Below, piece after piece: positions 47,984-60,800 of a stretch of DNA of 64,000 nt. Every line of letters begins with the position of its first letter. The first letter of the stretch is position 1. The translations under genes and the position numbers were made by a program. The stretch comes from Acanthaster planci. Taxonomy: Eukaryota; Echinodermata; Asteroidea; Valvatida; Acanthasteridae. The stretch is taken from NCBI RefSeq assembly GCF_001949145.1, contig NW_019091357.1, forward strand, positions 2,968,426 to 3,032,425. The letters are read 5' to 3'. The notes beneath the pieces are model-generated. The model saw only the letters and a program-made list of their open reading frames with translations. It ran no database searches and had not been told where the DNA came from.

Positions 47984-50900
47984 TATATTGTGACTTTGGG
48001 TAAGTCAATGACTGTTGGGGCATGCGTTTTGACGTTTGCACTTAAAAGGGCGGGATTCAAATTGTATACACCCCAAGGGAGCCGAACTGGCCATCATAGG
48101 AATGTTTGTGGGCCCCACGAGTGGAGACAAATACGGATGCACATGTGCAGCAAGAGGAGTTTGTTGGTATTGCGCCAAATAGATACGGCAAGTTTGCTGC
48201 CGAGCGGACTCTCAAAGTGTCACAGGAATGTAAAATACTAATCGTTCGCTCGCTGGGTGCGTGTGGATGTTGACAGGTTAAATCACAAAACACATCTTTG
48301 TTCGGGAGAAACCCACAGAATAAGGGGATTTCACAAAACCATTTGTCGGTTCGCGTGGCCGGCTCACGTGGCTCATTTTAGCCCCGGGCACCTGTCAATG
48401 AACGGCGCGTGGCCGGGACTGACCAGGGATTCAACGGCAGGGGATGCTAATACCTGACGATATAATCCCCCATTCACCGAAACTGTACATTCCCCTGCAC
48501 ATAATAAGTGACGTCGCTGAAAAGTGTCGTCATCAGAGACTCTGCGTCTCTTTCCGGTCAGGGGATCAAATTAAACCCCTTGTGCTACAAATCCAAACAT
48601 ACAAGTCCGATTCAGCTTAGCATCGCCAGATACTGAATAGATGGCGCAATCAGAACCGCGAGAAGGGGATTGTCTGCCCCCTTTGAGTGGTTGACTCCTC
48701 CCTAAATCCCCTAGACAACAATTTAGAGCTTTTTTTTTTTTTTTTTTTTTTGCTCCGGTAGGCCAGATAGTCAGAAATGGTTGACTCTTCGATGGTTTGC
48801 GATGCAGTCTGAATGAATTCGTGCCTCGATGGGGGGTGGGGGTGGATTGGGTTATTATTAACCGATGTTCTGTAGGTTAGAGCCTTGGTCTATAGTTATT
48901 AGAGGTGCTCCAGATTGCCTTGGATGCTGGCACCGAGTCGGGAGCTTTGTCCTCCGGGGGGAGCTACGGCAGGGCTCGACCCTCTTGGCTCGCTCTTGAG
49001 GAGTTCACGATCTCCAGGGGGTCGGGCAAACTGGAAAGCCGTGAACAGAAATAAATTAGAGACAGAAAAATCGGGCTGCGGGCCGGGACGGGACACAATC
49101 GCTGTGTTCAGGCTCGCCCAAGATGCGAGAAAGTGCCGTCTTACAGGCACTTGAGGTCCCAAATCACAAGAAAAGCGGAGCAGGAAGTTTGAATCGGGTA
49201 TTGTCGCATCGTGACTGCCACCTGCCCATCTTCAGCGCTTCTCTGCGGCAGGTCTCATCCAAGCGACGTCAATCACGCGGACAAGCCTCCGTGCCCAGCC
49301 CGATTGGATTTTCCGGATGGACACCATGCAGCAAGCGCACTTTAAAAAAAGGAGAGAAATCGGGGGAAAAAATCAAGCACACGAAAAACAAACTGCATTC
49401 TCCTCATCGAGATTTACGAAACAAGTCCAGGGATAAGAAGATAAATTGTCTTCAACATCCACTAAGGAACATTGTAGGTATAGGCCAACTGTGTAATAGC
49501 TAGTACCGACTGTCTGGAAATGTTTCCAACTGCATATTGTGTAAATAGGTTATGTCGTGGCATTTCCCTTACTGGGCTCCCTTTTACCTCTTGGAACACC
49601 TTTATAATTGCTTTAGAATTGGATTCAGCTGATTTCGGGTATTTGGAAGTGTCATAATCGACCATAAACTTTAAGCCAAGCGTGCCTCAGTGGCAAAACT
49701 GCGACACCTACAAGCAACTCTTGAATCGTGGCTTGCCAATAGAATGCTTTCGCAATGCGTACCGCATTTCGTTAAAAAAAAAAGAAATGTCGATATTCCA
49801 CGACTCTTTGCCTGTGATTTATTTTCAACAGAGAGCCGAAATAGAGTCGTAAGTATCAGTTCAGTTTGAAATGAATGTGTTTGATGGTTGCCAGGGGCGC
49901 ATCTCATTCCATTCTTAGAAGCCATCAGGTGTGGACGAGGATGAATCGTCATGGTAAAGAATACGATACAGAAAAAACAAACATCTGTTTTAGGTCCTGA
50001 ACTGTCTTTGGACACCAGGAAGGGGTCTGACACGGCTCGTAGGTCATTTTACGACAAGGGCAGCAAGGAACAGCCGACCAACGACGGCGACAACGCGCAA
50101 CTATGTTAAAAATGAACAGGCCAGTGTCTCGCTGTTCCATTGCATGTGTCTACGCAATCGAAACACGAAAAGAGAATATCGTGGCCAATCAGCATAGTTC
50201 TCTGGTGTACAGAGCATGGGCATCCGCCCAGATGACCCATTTACCTATAAATGCCAAATTGAGACGATCACTTAGCCTATTAAAACACCAAGTCGTGTAT
50301 TGCAGAAGCAAGCACGTACGTGTCTGCAACGTTACCGTAAATAGAAACCGACCTCAACTCACCCAGAAGCGACTGAGGTCGTAAACAGGTAGCACTGTGC
50401 CCACGATCCGACGAAACACATCGCTGTAGCCTCTTATCACCGACGCGTCTCTTCATCAAATATCTTTGTTTTACCAAGGCTTACCTCAATGTTGTATGGT
50501 TTTGTTTATCTTTCGCTCAATACTGTTGTTTAAACGATCGCCAGGATTTTGTTACATTCACGGATACCAGGATTTGTTATTCTGTTCGTTAATATAATGC
50601 ACTTCTGTGCCATCTGCAACGAACCTTTTTGGCATCTGCACTGCCTACTTCATCATGAATGATAAAAGCAAGAAACTAATCAACAACAACAACAAAAATT
50701 GTTAAAGTTTGTTCGTGTTCAATCGTGGGTTTGAATTTATTTACCATGTTTAATCATAACCGTATTTTCTCCACAACTCGCAACCATCTTTGTTCACCAA
50801 CTTGACTGTTCCACTTCCCACAAGGTGAAGTAACAGCTGAAACCCGCCCCCCCCAAAAAAAAATCGCTGATTCCGACACTATATTAATCCACAGCGAACA

Positions 50901-51400
50901 GAATATGTGGTCGGACGAGAGACGAAACACAACTGAAATATAAACTCAAGAATTACTGCAGCAAGGATACGGGCTGTAGTGAATTAGGCTTGTACGTTAG
51001 ATGCAATGGGGTTGATCGATTTAAATCTTGCACCAAAACTGTGCTTTATCGTAGGGAAAGGAATGCGGTTTGTTTCACAGCTTCGTCCTGCAGCGATAAC
51101 GTGATTTGAATAACACGAACGAAACCCAGAATGAAAATTATGCAAATCGTCACCGCCTCGCCTCATTCGGGCTACCCCGGACCCCCCCTCCCCCAATATC
51201 ATTGTGCATGCGGTGGGGGTGGTAACAATATCCCGTTGAACAACTTGCGCGTGGATGAAAAACACAGCGCCGTCTCTGATTTGTTGAAATGACTTCAGCC
51301 CTATAATTACGCGTCAACAACCGGGGCGTAGTCCTCCCTTTTGTCCTACTCGCGTGCCCGTCGCGAGCCCGTAGCGAATCACCCGGTCACCGCGTCCAAC
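47984..51400. other. gcm upstream DNA; no gene seen
   Basis: A T run of about 22 lies at 48730-48751 and a GC-rich patch with overlapping frames at 48890-49500 (no family recognised). TTCCCACA at 50815-50822 is a consensus Su(H)/CSL octamer about 0.7 kb before the gcm start codon. C runs lie near 50848 and 51182. As the nearest upstream DNA, it is the likeliest place for proximal control elements (inference). Confidence 0.35.
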
Positions 51401-51531
51401 TCAGCCAGCCAATGGCAGGCAACGAACATCCCGTTGCCCAGGGAAGAGATAAAAAAGAAAAGATGATATTGTAGAGGCAACCCCCTCTTTTGTCATATGG
51501 TCCAGGGACCGGAGACACAGATAAAGAGAGC
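51401..51531 (+). promoter_or_regulatory. Candidate gcm core promoter and 5' UTR
   Basis: Contains CCAAT (51409-51413) within GCCAATGG and an A-rich TATA-like GATAAAAAAG (51448-51457), 75-84 bases before the ATG at 51532. The DNA just upstream (51300-51420) is CpG-rich relative to its surroundings. The transcription start is not determined. Confidence 0.4.
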
Positions 51532-51813
51532 ATGGAGCATTCATTGGCCACTAGTGGAGGTTTGGAGGTCCAGGAGACGAGTACAGCAATCGCTGACGCC
51601 GAGGCACAACCTCCGGCAGAGAGGAACACCGATCAAGCCCCGGCACTGTCTTCCGCCACCGAGATCGTGCAGGGATTTCCCGAGGGCCAGCAGTCGAGAG
51701 CCCCAGTGCAGCAGACAGCAACTCGCTGGTCGAGTCGACGGAACGGAGGCAGGGCTAGCAAGGCGCAGGAGCGGGAAGAACTCAAGAAGCAGAGGAAGAT
51801 GAGGATTGAGAAG
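51532..51813 (+). CDS. gcm: gcm exon 1, disordered N-terminus
   Basis: 94 codons from ATG to donor AAG/GTGCGT. Starts [17 protein letters not shown] and is rich in Gln, Ala, Glu and Ser. It ends with a basic patch, [18 protein letters not shown] then [12 protein letters not shown], that could serve in nuclear import. The frame also runs upstream without an ATG, so I took the first ATG. An overlapping ATG at 51497 in another frame was rejected because that frame ends before the donor. The junction to exon 2 is phase 0 only if the acceptor at 52210-52211 is used. Confidence 0.65.
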
Positions 51814-54800
51814 GTGCGTTTGAGTCGAATACGATGTCTCTTAATTCCTTCATTGTCCATTTCTTTTATCACTGTATCGCTCCTTTCCTTTCACATCATG
51901 TTGTATAGAAGACCACATTTCCTTCCCCAATGCTTATACAGACTTCATTTACTGTTGATTTAAAGCATTTAAATCAAGCCCTCAGTACTCTACTATTCCT
52001 ACTCGAGTTTCAATCATTGAATTAGTATGTTTCAAATTGCTCAGTTTGCTGAAGCCACTGTGGAAATGATTAATCCTTGAGGTGCGATGCGATATGTTCA
52101 TTAAAGTCTCAGGCCATCAACAGGTCGAGAAAAGTACAGAGCACTTACAATTACTTTGACTTGAGAATGATAAGTCGGTGGTTATAAAGGTTCAGTCTGG
52201 GAATGGAAGAGAGACTCTTCACGGACAGTGTCTCGGTCTTTCACGAGTCAATCGTTTGGCCTGAACCGTTGCAGTTTGACGACTTTGTGGAATGGATCGA
52301 CGGTGACGTGTCCTTGCGATACCACCCCAAGGATTCCGACGCTCGAAAACACCTCAGCGGTTGGGCCATGCGAAATACGAATAATCACAACAAGAAGGTG
52401 CTCAAGAAATCCTGTCTTGGTAAGTCCGAAATCACTCTACAGTTTTCCTGTACTTCTAGAAAAAAAATCTCATACTGCTATAAAGTTTTAAGAAAATTAC
52501 TCCAGTGTTTTAAATAAAATCAACATCAGTTCCACAAGATCGGAACTGGTTGCCGAGATAAGTCTACGGGACATCATCCATCAAGAGCCGCCCGTAGGCG
52601 ATCAAATAACTGCCAAGACGGGTGTAAAAAGTAATACAAACCACTCACGCAAGGTCCTTCCGTGGATCCCATATTGGATGACCCGTGCAGACACCATCAA
52701 CCTATCAAGTACGTGAAATGTTTACGACCAATGTGTGGGCCGCTTGCAGTGGATCACAAGTAGGTGAAGGCATGCGGATGTCGTCACTCTTTCTGGGCCC
52801 GGCCCAAGATCAGCAGCCCAAGATGCCATCTTCGAAGTCCCTGCACTCACGGTACGTGTAACGGCTAAAACGCCTGGGCATTGCCGTATGCGAAAATAAT
52901 AACAGATTAACAATAGGTGCGAGTTTGATAGCTGGCATAGGATATAACAGAAAGCGAGATGAAGTCTCCCCGTGCTGTGTACACTGAATGTATCTGGTTA
53001 TCCATCGTAATCGACAACCTATTATGGGTGTGTAATTTTCTATTTCTTAAAACAGCATTTCCACCCGCCTTTCTCGCTCTACATGTCGCGTCATATTAGT
53101 TGACGAAATAAGCATTTCTATACAGAGAACAAATTCTCACCTTAAAAATTTTGTTCGCCTGTCGTCAGGATATCAATTTGATGACCTTGTAGAACCATTA
53201 GGTCATAAATTAACTACCCTCGGGTGGGCTCGGCTTGTTTCATATCAATAATGTCTTCCTTATCTGCCACTTTCTCCGAAGAAGTTGATGTCAATAACCC
53301 TTGCCATTCAAGCCTGATATGCAGCTGATAAATTGTCTTTTATTTGACCATGATGGCTTCATTATTTACAGCAACGACCACTGCCCCAGGGTCGGTGTTG
53401 AGAGTTCCCCTGACGGGACGGATGTTGGCCCCCTTGTGATACGATCCCGTACGCCGCGCGCAGCGCCAATGTGTGTAAGCACCCATGTACTCCTATTCAC
53501 GGTCGCGCGCTCGCTATTGTTCCGGGCCCGTGCCGCGCTCCTGTCGCCCTGAGCGCTGGCTTGTGCTGTGTCCGTCGTTTACAACTTGTTGATCGAGGTG
53601 TCTTTGGCACGTGGCGGCGGGCGCTCGACCCGTGGTGTTTGCGTTAGATTACCCTGGCTGTGGTAGTGGTGGTGGTGGTGGGGGGGGGGAGTTCGACTTA
53701 ACACAAGTGGACGGGGACCATATTAATTTCACACCAAGAACTTATCATGAGAGGAAAGCTCAGCAGTTGCTGATCTTTGGATGGCGTGGGATTGCTTGAT
53801 ATGAGACCCGAACTTGACGATGTTAGCTGTTCACATTATTCAAAATCATGCTATTCTCTTTTCCGCGTTGGCTCCTTCCTCCGTGGTTAGGATCAGTTTG
53901 GTTTACGGTCAAATTGATTTATTTTGGGTGCCAGACAGCCACTTCACGGAGTCGTGTTTGATTTTTCTACATCAAGCTCCAATCATTGCATTCTGAGTGA
54001 TTTCTGAATTGAGTTAATTTGCGCACGTTGCGTCTTCTTTTGTCGGGCACAAATGCGACTGCGTTTCACGTTATGACAATTTACTCTGAATGGGGAGAGG
54101 GGTGGATAAAAACTAGGGACGCACAAAAAGGAAGGGACGCGTGTCGGGAAGAAGCGACCATTGAATACGTCCAAGGCTGCCTGGCTTGGAGACAATTCCT
54201 GCAGACTGCAGGGCCGGTGCAAGTCTGGCTGCGTTGGCCCAGCCGTCGCGGCATCGCACGGGCTAATCCCCGTAAAATAATCGCATCCACACGGCGAGAG
54301 GAAAAGCACCCACATGAAGCCCTATTGGCCTTTGTTTCAAACTTGTGAAATCCTTCATAATTTGTTGTATGCTCCATAACGAAGCAAATCCTCCATCGTT
54401 TTGTTTTTTTTTCTCTCTTTTTCTGAGCAAAGACTCATTTGGAGGTGTGTATACAGACTTTCATTAATTTCCTGAACATCTTTTACCCTCCTTTGTTTTT
54501 CCTAAATACTGGGGTTCAAAAGCTGGAAAATTTTACATTTTGCCCATTGCATATATTTATGTAAAACACCGTCCAAGCATTTTAAAATAGAGGACTCATT
54601 GCCCAAAGAGTCCCCAATTGAAAGCTAGAACTCAGTGCGATTTTTTTTTATTTATCAGAATCGAGAGCGATTTTTTAATTACCCAAATCGAGTATCGATT
54701 TGGTCGCAATTGTCGGTAGTATTCCACCACGACCGGCTCCTTACAAAAGGCCGAATGATAACAATTGGCATCGATTTATCTTCAGCCCGTCGTTTTTAAG

Positions 54801-57800
54801 TCAATCAGGCTAATCGGAACTGAATGCGCGTTTAATGAACGATCCCCTGTATGTGTCCCGGCCCCGGCGATAGACCTGGGGGGGGGGGGTGGAGGCGGCG
54901 TACAATGATTACGAGGAGAGGAGCTCCGCAATCCACTCATGAACTCGTCTTTATTGTCACCTCCCTGAATCAGAGCAGGGGTAGTGGCCGCTTTATCGAC
55001 CCCTGACATCAGCGTATATCAGATTGCGTTGCAGTCAAAGCCGACGGAAGCCGCACTTAGCCTCTACATATCCGGATTACTCCCTGTCCATCCGGAGGAC
55101 GTTTATCGGTTGCTAGTTAAACGAGGCTTCAAGAATTCATTTGCCATCAGGGGCAAATGCAGGAAAATTCATTTTAATGGCATAAAACAGGATATACTGA
55201 AAGTAAAGGTGCTCTTTTATAAGAATCCAGGATCCTTTTTTTAGCCAGACTTGCTCAAATGCACCTGGCCTGTCATTCAGTTATTATATAAGATCATTTA
55301 TACAATGCGTTTCACGAAGTGAATTAGAAATCTCAAAACTGAGCCCAATGTGGATCAGGCCTACTTGTACTTTCCTTTGATTTAAATTTGGACTATCAAT
55401 AGACATTTTTCATTACGATGCAAGCTTGGATCAAATCCCCTTGAATCGATTTTTTTAAAATTCAAAGCTGTGTAATGGGATCATGTCAAATACTGCTATG
55501 ATTGCAATGCTTATTTTCGTTTCAAATGTGGTTGGAAACAGGTATGTGCAGTCACAAATAATTTCAATTACGTGTAGATGCATCAGAAGAGACAAGCCTG
55601 AATTTTTAATGAAATTACTTTTGACATTTGTAATGTATTACTTTTACTTCCACTCTCAAGTTTCCCCCGAAAAAGTAGAGTTGTTCTGATTATAACCTGC
55701 CTGTGAACAAACTCGGTCGTTCCGAGGGTTTGTCTGGTGGCTGTTTCTCCTGGGGTGTGCTCTGTACTTTTAACCCCCCCCCCATCCATTCCCGACGGTA
55801 ATGCGTTCCTTGTACTAAGCCTCTGACACGCGGGGTCGCTGGACCGTGAAGGGTACCAGTGTTCACTGGGACCCCAAGCCGTCTCACATGAACCCACAAT
55901 CGTTCCATGAGCCAGCAGAGCAGCTGAACCTGAAAACAAAGGCAGACGCCTCCAACATTTTGGAAGGGTTATTATTATGTTTTTTTTCGGGATTAGTTCA
56001 TTAAGACTGTTGCCCCGAGCGATTGTCGTCGCACCGAGCCAGAACGCCGCGTCCTCCACTGGCGGGACAGAGTTTGAACTGGTGGGGGGGGGGGGAGTAG
56101 AGTTCAACCGTGCATAGAGACTTCCATAAGAACGGGAGAACACTTTCAAATAGCGCCGCATTTGAAAGCCCACTTTCAGAGGCTGTGATGTTTTTCTCCA
56201 ACGATTCAATGTACAAAAGGGAAAAGCCCACAAATTTATGGGGAAAAAATAATGTACAGCTCTTTTTGTTTTCGTTTTTAAATTGCTTATTGTTTTGTAC
56301 GGGCTGCCAAAGGTTGCCGAAAGTTCATGCTGGGCCGGCTGGCGACAGCTTTATTTGAAAAAAAAAAATACTCCATTTAAGCTGAACAGGGTTCAGTGCA
56401 TTTAGAATTAAGTAGCAACCTTTATTTCTACATATATTTTTAGTTGTTTCACTGGCGAGCAATGAAAAGAAATACAACATAACAACTCAATCATTTGCAA
56501 GAGAGAAAAGATCAGGCCTACGTTAACTTTATTGCTCATGTCTAACTTTGATTGTCTGCAATACTTACCATTTGTTTGCAATGTTCCCTTTTTCCCCCGA
56601 ATAAAAAACTGGAAAAAGAAGAGAGAGTAAGAGAAGAAAATTAACAATGGCAGGAGACTGTTTTTTTTAATCCTGCTAAATTCAAAACAGCATTAAAACG
56701 AACAGAATTGAGCCAGCCGATGGCAAGGTGTAACAAAGGGACAAGAACCTCTGAAGAGTCATCATGTGTCATAACAAAACTAAATCCTGGTAAAAAAAAA
56801 AAAGTACACGTATTGTGTATTCCATTCGGAGTCTTAATATGGCGCCGAGGGATTTTTTAAACACTTTGTGACTTATTCTTTTGTTTTCTTTCCGACGATA
56901 CTTTTGCCACACACTGATTGGCAAGGAATGATACCACAATTGGCCATTGCAAAAAGATCGTGTTTTCTCTCTTTCTCTGCTGGCTACCGGTGAAACCTTG
57001 GAACCTTTATGTACGCCATTAACGCTCAGTCCCCAAACGGTTTGCTTTGAGCTAGCTGTTTCTCCCTACATTATTTCAACGCCCGCGCCGAATCTTGCAA
57101 CATTGTACTCGCTGACTGATCTCATAATCATTAGTTTGCAAACAGCCAGTTTGTTTTCCCCCAGTCTTTTCACCACCTGGTTTGCATCCTATGATTGTGC
57201 CCTGTCCTCTGTTGCAAGTGGGCTGGGTAAAAAGTCACAATGGTTGGCTTTTAATTGTGCTTCTTCAGCGTGGTCGGCCCAAACAATGCGCACCCATGGC
57301 GTCTTTTAATATCATTTGATTTCTCCTGATAATTGCGGCAATTTCGATTCACCCGACGAAGATGGATGTTTTTGTGTGCGGGGCGGGGGGGGGGATGCGT
57401 GTGGTCCAGTCCGTGGAGTGGGGGAGGGGGCCTACTGTAGTTGCCCAATGCACGCAGACGAATTATGCCCACGGCTTTCTACACAACTCTGACAATACGG
57501 CCTGGGACATTCATCACGCCAACCCCTCTCGCATGCACCTGCGCTGTTTCCAGCGAGCGCCCTGTTGCGTAACACATGATACTGTTCGCTACCGCGACCC
57601 ACTACTCTTGTTGTTTTTGTTTTAATGGCGCTTTCAGCTACTCGGGCTATTTGCGCCAACAACTATTCATAACCTTTATTAATCAGCATTGCATTACGGA
57701 GTTAGGGAGAAGGTCCAGTTTGAGAGGCAGGAGGAAACCGGAATACCCGGAGAAAACCTGCGAGAGCGAGAATGGACTGGAAACCACATGCACTTAAAAG

Positions 57801-60800
57801 CCTGGGCCAAGCCGGGACTTGAACCCATGCCTCATTGGTACAAAGCGAGGAAAGAACCGCTACGCTAACCCGCTCCCCCCTCTTAGATCAGCTTGGCGCT
57901 TTCATTCTCGTAGACCGTAGGGAAAAGAAGACAGCCCCAAAGCTGCATGATAAGGGAAATCATTTCCAACCCATCCTAATTCCTGTTTTGCAGTAAAGGT
58001 GGACCCCCTCTATTGTGTCTTCTTTTGTGTTGATGGAATCTTTGGAACTCCTTTCAGATTTCGGAGGGGTGCAGTAGGCACAATAGCTTTAGGGTATACA
58101 GTTTGTGCATCACATTGGGGGGGGTCCCCGTTACCGCACATCGTGCTTGGTATCGTTTTCCAGGTTAAGTACAAAACACTAGGTATCGTGTTATAGAGAA
58201 AAATACAAAAGAAATACAGCGGGTTCCTGTACTCATTGGGATAACAATTAACAGTGACTGTTCGAAGTTTGGGATAAACAGAGTCTGGGACCTATAAAGT
58301 TTTATCTAGACCTATAAGTAAATATCATCTACGTTTGCATAATAAGCGTGTAGTTAAAAGTGAAGAAAATGTAATTGAATACCTAATTGAAAGAAGGGCC
58401 CAACAAAACCTTCTTTAAGTTCAAAGAACAAATCTGAATATTTTTGAAGAAGTTGAAAAAGAAATCAATTAACTCTTCCAGTCCAAAATGGTGGAGTGGT
58501 TGTTGTTTCTTTTAATGAGGTATTCAATCGTGATAGAAACCCTCTGCCCCGGCTTTACTCTGTCATCTATATTTTCTCAGATACACAAGCAACTTGTACA
58601 ATGAGAGTGTGTGGAATGGTTTCCTCACTGGGGACTTTTTCTCCAAACTGAAAGAAGCTGATTTTTCTCTTCTTTTTTCCTCCCTTCTTAACCCGGCTAT
58701 CATGGGAAAGAATGTCCAATAGCTGAGAAAAAACGGACACAGAGCAGGGCACGAGACTAAAGACGCACAGCCGGAGGCGATCAGGGCACGTGCTGGCTCG
58801 TGCGCGGCGCGTGCGGGCTTCTGCCGCGTGCAGCTCGCGTGCGGGCCGCCCCAACAACTGCCCCCCCCCCTCGCCGTCGATAAAGCGCACAGACACTGCG
58901 GAGCAAGCGGGGTCGACGCTGATGCGATTCGTGCCAATAGGTCAAAAGCATTAATGTTTATACAGAGCTCCCTGTTGTCTGCACAATGGTTTAGTAGCTG
59001 CCGTAATGCAACAGTCTGCGGCCAGAGCGCATGAAAGCGATTATGAATCGAAAAGGGCCGGCAGAGCATAATACATCCGATACGGTACATGTGCGTATAA
59101 TCAAGGGCATTGAAAGTAGAATTTAAAGGGTGCGCTTGCTTCTTAAGCTTTGAAACCCACAGGGCCAAGGGGGGAGGGGTAGTCAGGCTTCAGGATTAAA
59201 TTTACAAAGAGCCGTTTCTGTCGTTTGAATCTGCACAGGCGTGTACTTATGCAACAGGTCTTGCCGGAGTCCTCACGGGGAGATCGTCACCATCCGACCT
59301 GCCACGTCCGACCGTGCCCGCCGCAAGCAGGCCGACAAGAAATGTCCCCGGCCCGGTTGCGAGGGGAGACTCTACCATGTGGCCTGCGCTGGAAAGAACG
59401 GTTACCCAGTCACTCACTTCTGGCGAGTGACAGGTGAGGGAACTACTTGCACCCCCCCCACACACACGGTTATTTCATGCCCGATTGTATTCTCATTGTA
59501 ATTAACACAGCACAGCCGATAAGGGCGACTTACATGGGCCCAATGTGGACAACTTTATCATGGATTAACAGGGACTGGCTTTGAGCACCTCAAAGAAACA
59601 AGCAGATGGTTGTTTACCCAAACTATTACTGTCTACAAAAGCTGTGTACGATTTATGTTTTATTTTTTCCCCTTTGTTTCCACCCCCCCTTAAAAAAAGA
59701 CCAGCCGTTGTAGAGAGTACTTGCTTTCCCCGTCTACAAAACTCTGAGAAAGAATTACCATGGTATGAACCTAACGGGCTCAAACGAAAGGCCCTTGAGT
59801 AAGAATTGAATTCATAAACTTAACGCATATTGCTAGGGTTTGACTTCTCTGTAAATGTGAATTATGTGAAAAAATTTATAGAGAAACCATGTCTGATATT
59901 GGCCTCCTTGTTAAAAACCCCGATGGAGATAGTCGGCAGGGCTACATCTTAATTTTGGACACTTCCGGTTTTTTCTGCGCAGAATCCGTGATCATTTTCC
60001 AGTCCAAGGGTCGCCACGATCACCCACGCCCAGACGTGGTCAAGACACCCTCTGTCGCCAAGTTGGCCTTGTTCGAGTACCACCGGGCGCACAAGCACGA
60101 ACGACCGAAGGACATCTGTAAACGGATGGTAAGTCGACTTGACATGTTCCAAAGAGAGACAGAGCTTTTGGTTTAGAGCATACTTTTTTTATCCAGCAGG
60201 CAGCTATTTTGTAGATGGTTTAAAAGTATCACATTTTCGTCATAATGAAACTCTGGAAAGGAACTTCGTGGTCAGCGCTTTCTTGTCTTTGCTTGAGAAG
60301 TGGGCCCTACAGTCGAAACAATCCATTATCGCATCATTACAATCATCACTCATGTAAGCAGAAAAAAAGTTATCTTCAGCGTAGTTTCGGAGTACAGCCG
60401 GCAGGTTTCAAGGAAGTTGACTTTCGGTGTGCAGACTGACAAAATGCTACCTTAAACCATGCTACCCCCTCTCCCTGCACTTAAACATAATTTACTCTAT
60501 CGGCGAGATTTCTTGTCATTGAAGATTCTTCTCTGCCGTTCGTTAGTTTTATTAATTGAGAAGCAAAATCATTCACGGGTTCATTCCGACAGGGTGTGCA
60601 CATCCACAAGTCCTTCAGCCGGGTGGACCGCGTCGCTCGCCAGCTGAGGGAGGTGCAGACGGTCCTGGCCAAGAACGACAAGGGCGTCGACAAGAAAGAG
60701 GAGAAGGAGACACCCAGCCACGGCTACTCCCTGCGGAGCCCGCTGACCCGGATGTGGGCTTCGCACCACCACCACCACCACCATCACCACCAGAAACTCG

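Noticed and set aside
51497-51802. Alternative first reading frame for gcm exon 1
   Set aside because: Ends at a stop before the GTGCGT donor and cannot join exon 2, while the frame from 51532 is open through the donor.
55583-56233. 216-codon minus-strand open frame in gcm intron 2
   Set aside because: Reads through homopolymer C/G tracts and has no family signal or exon signals.
57811-57882. Possible tRNA gene on the minus strand
   Set aside because: A and B boxes are present but no proper cloverleaf forms, and a SINE tail follows.
58563-59168. 201-codon minus-strand open frame in gcm intron 2
   Set aside because: Low-complexity Arg/Ala-rich translation of GC-rich intron DNA, antisense to gcm, with no recognisable domain.
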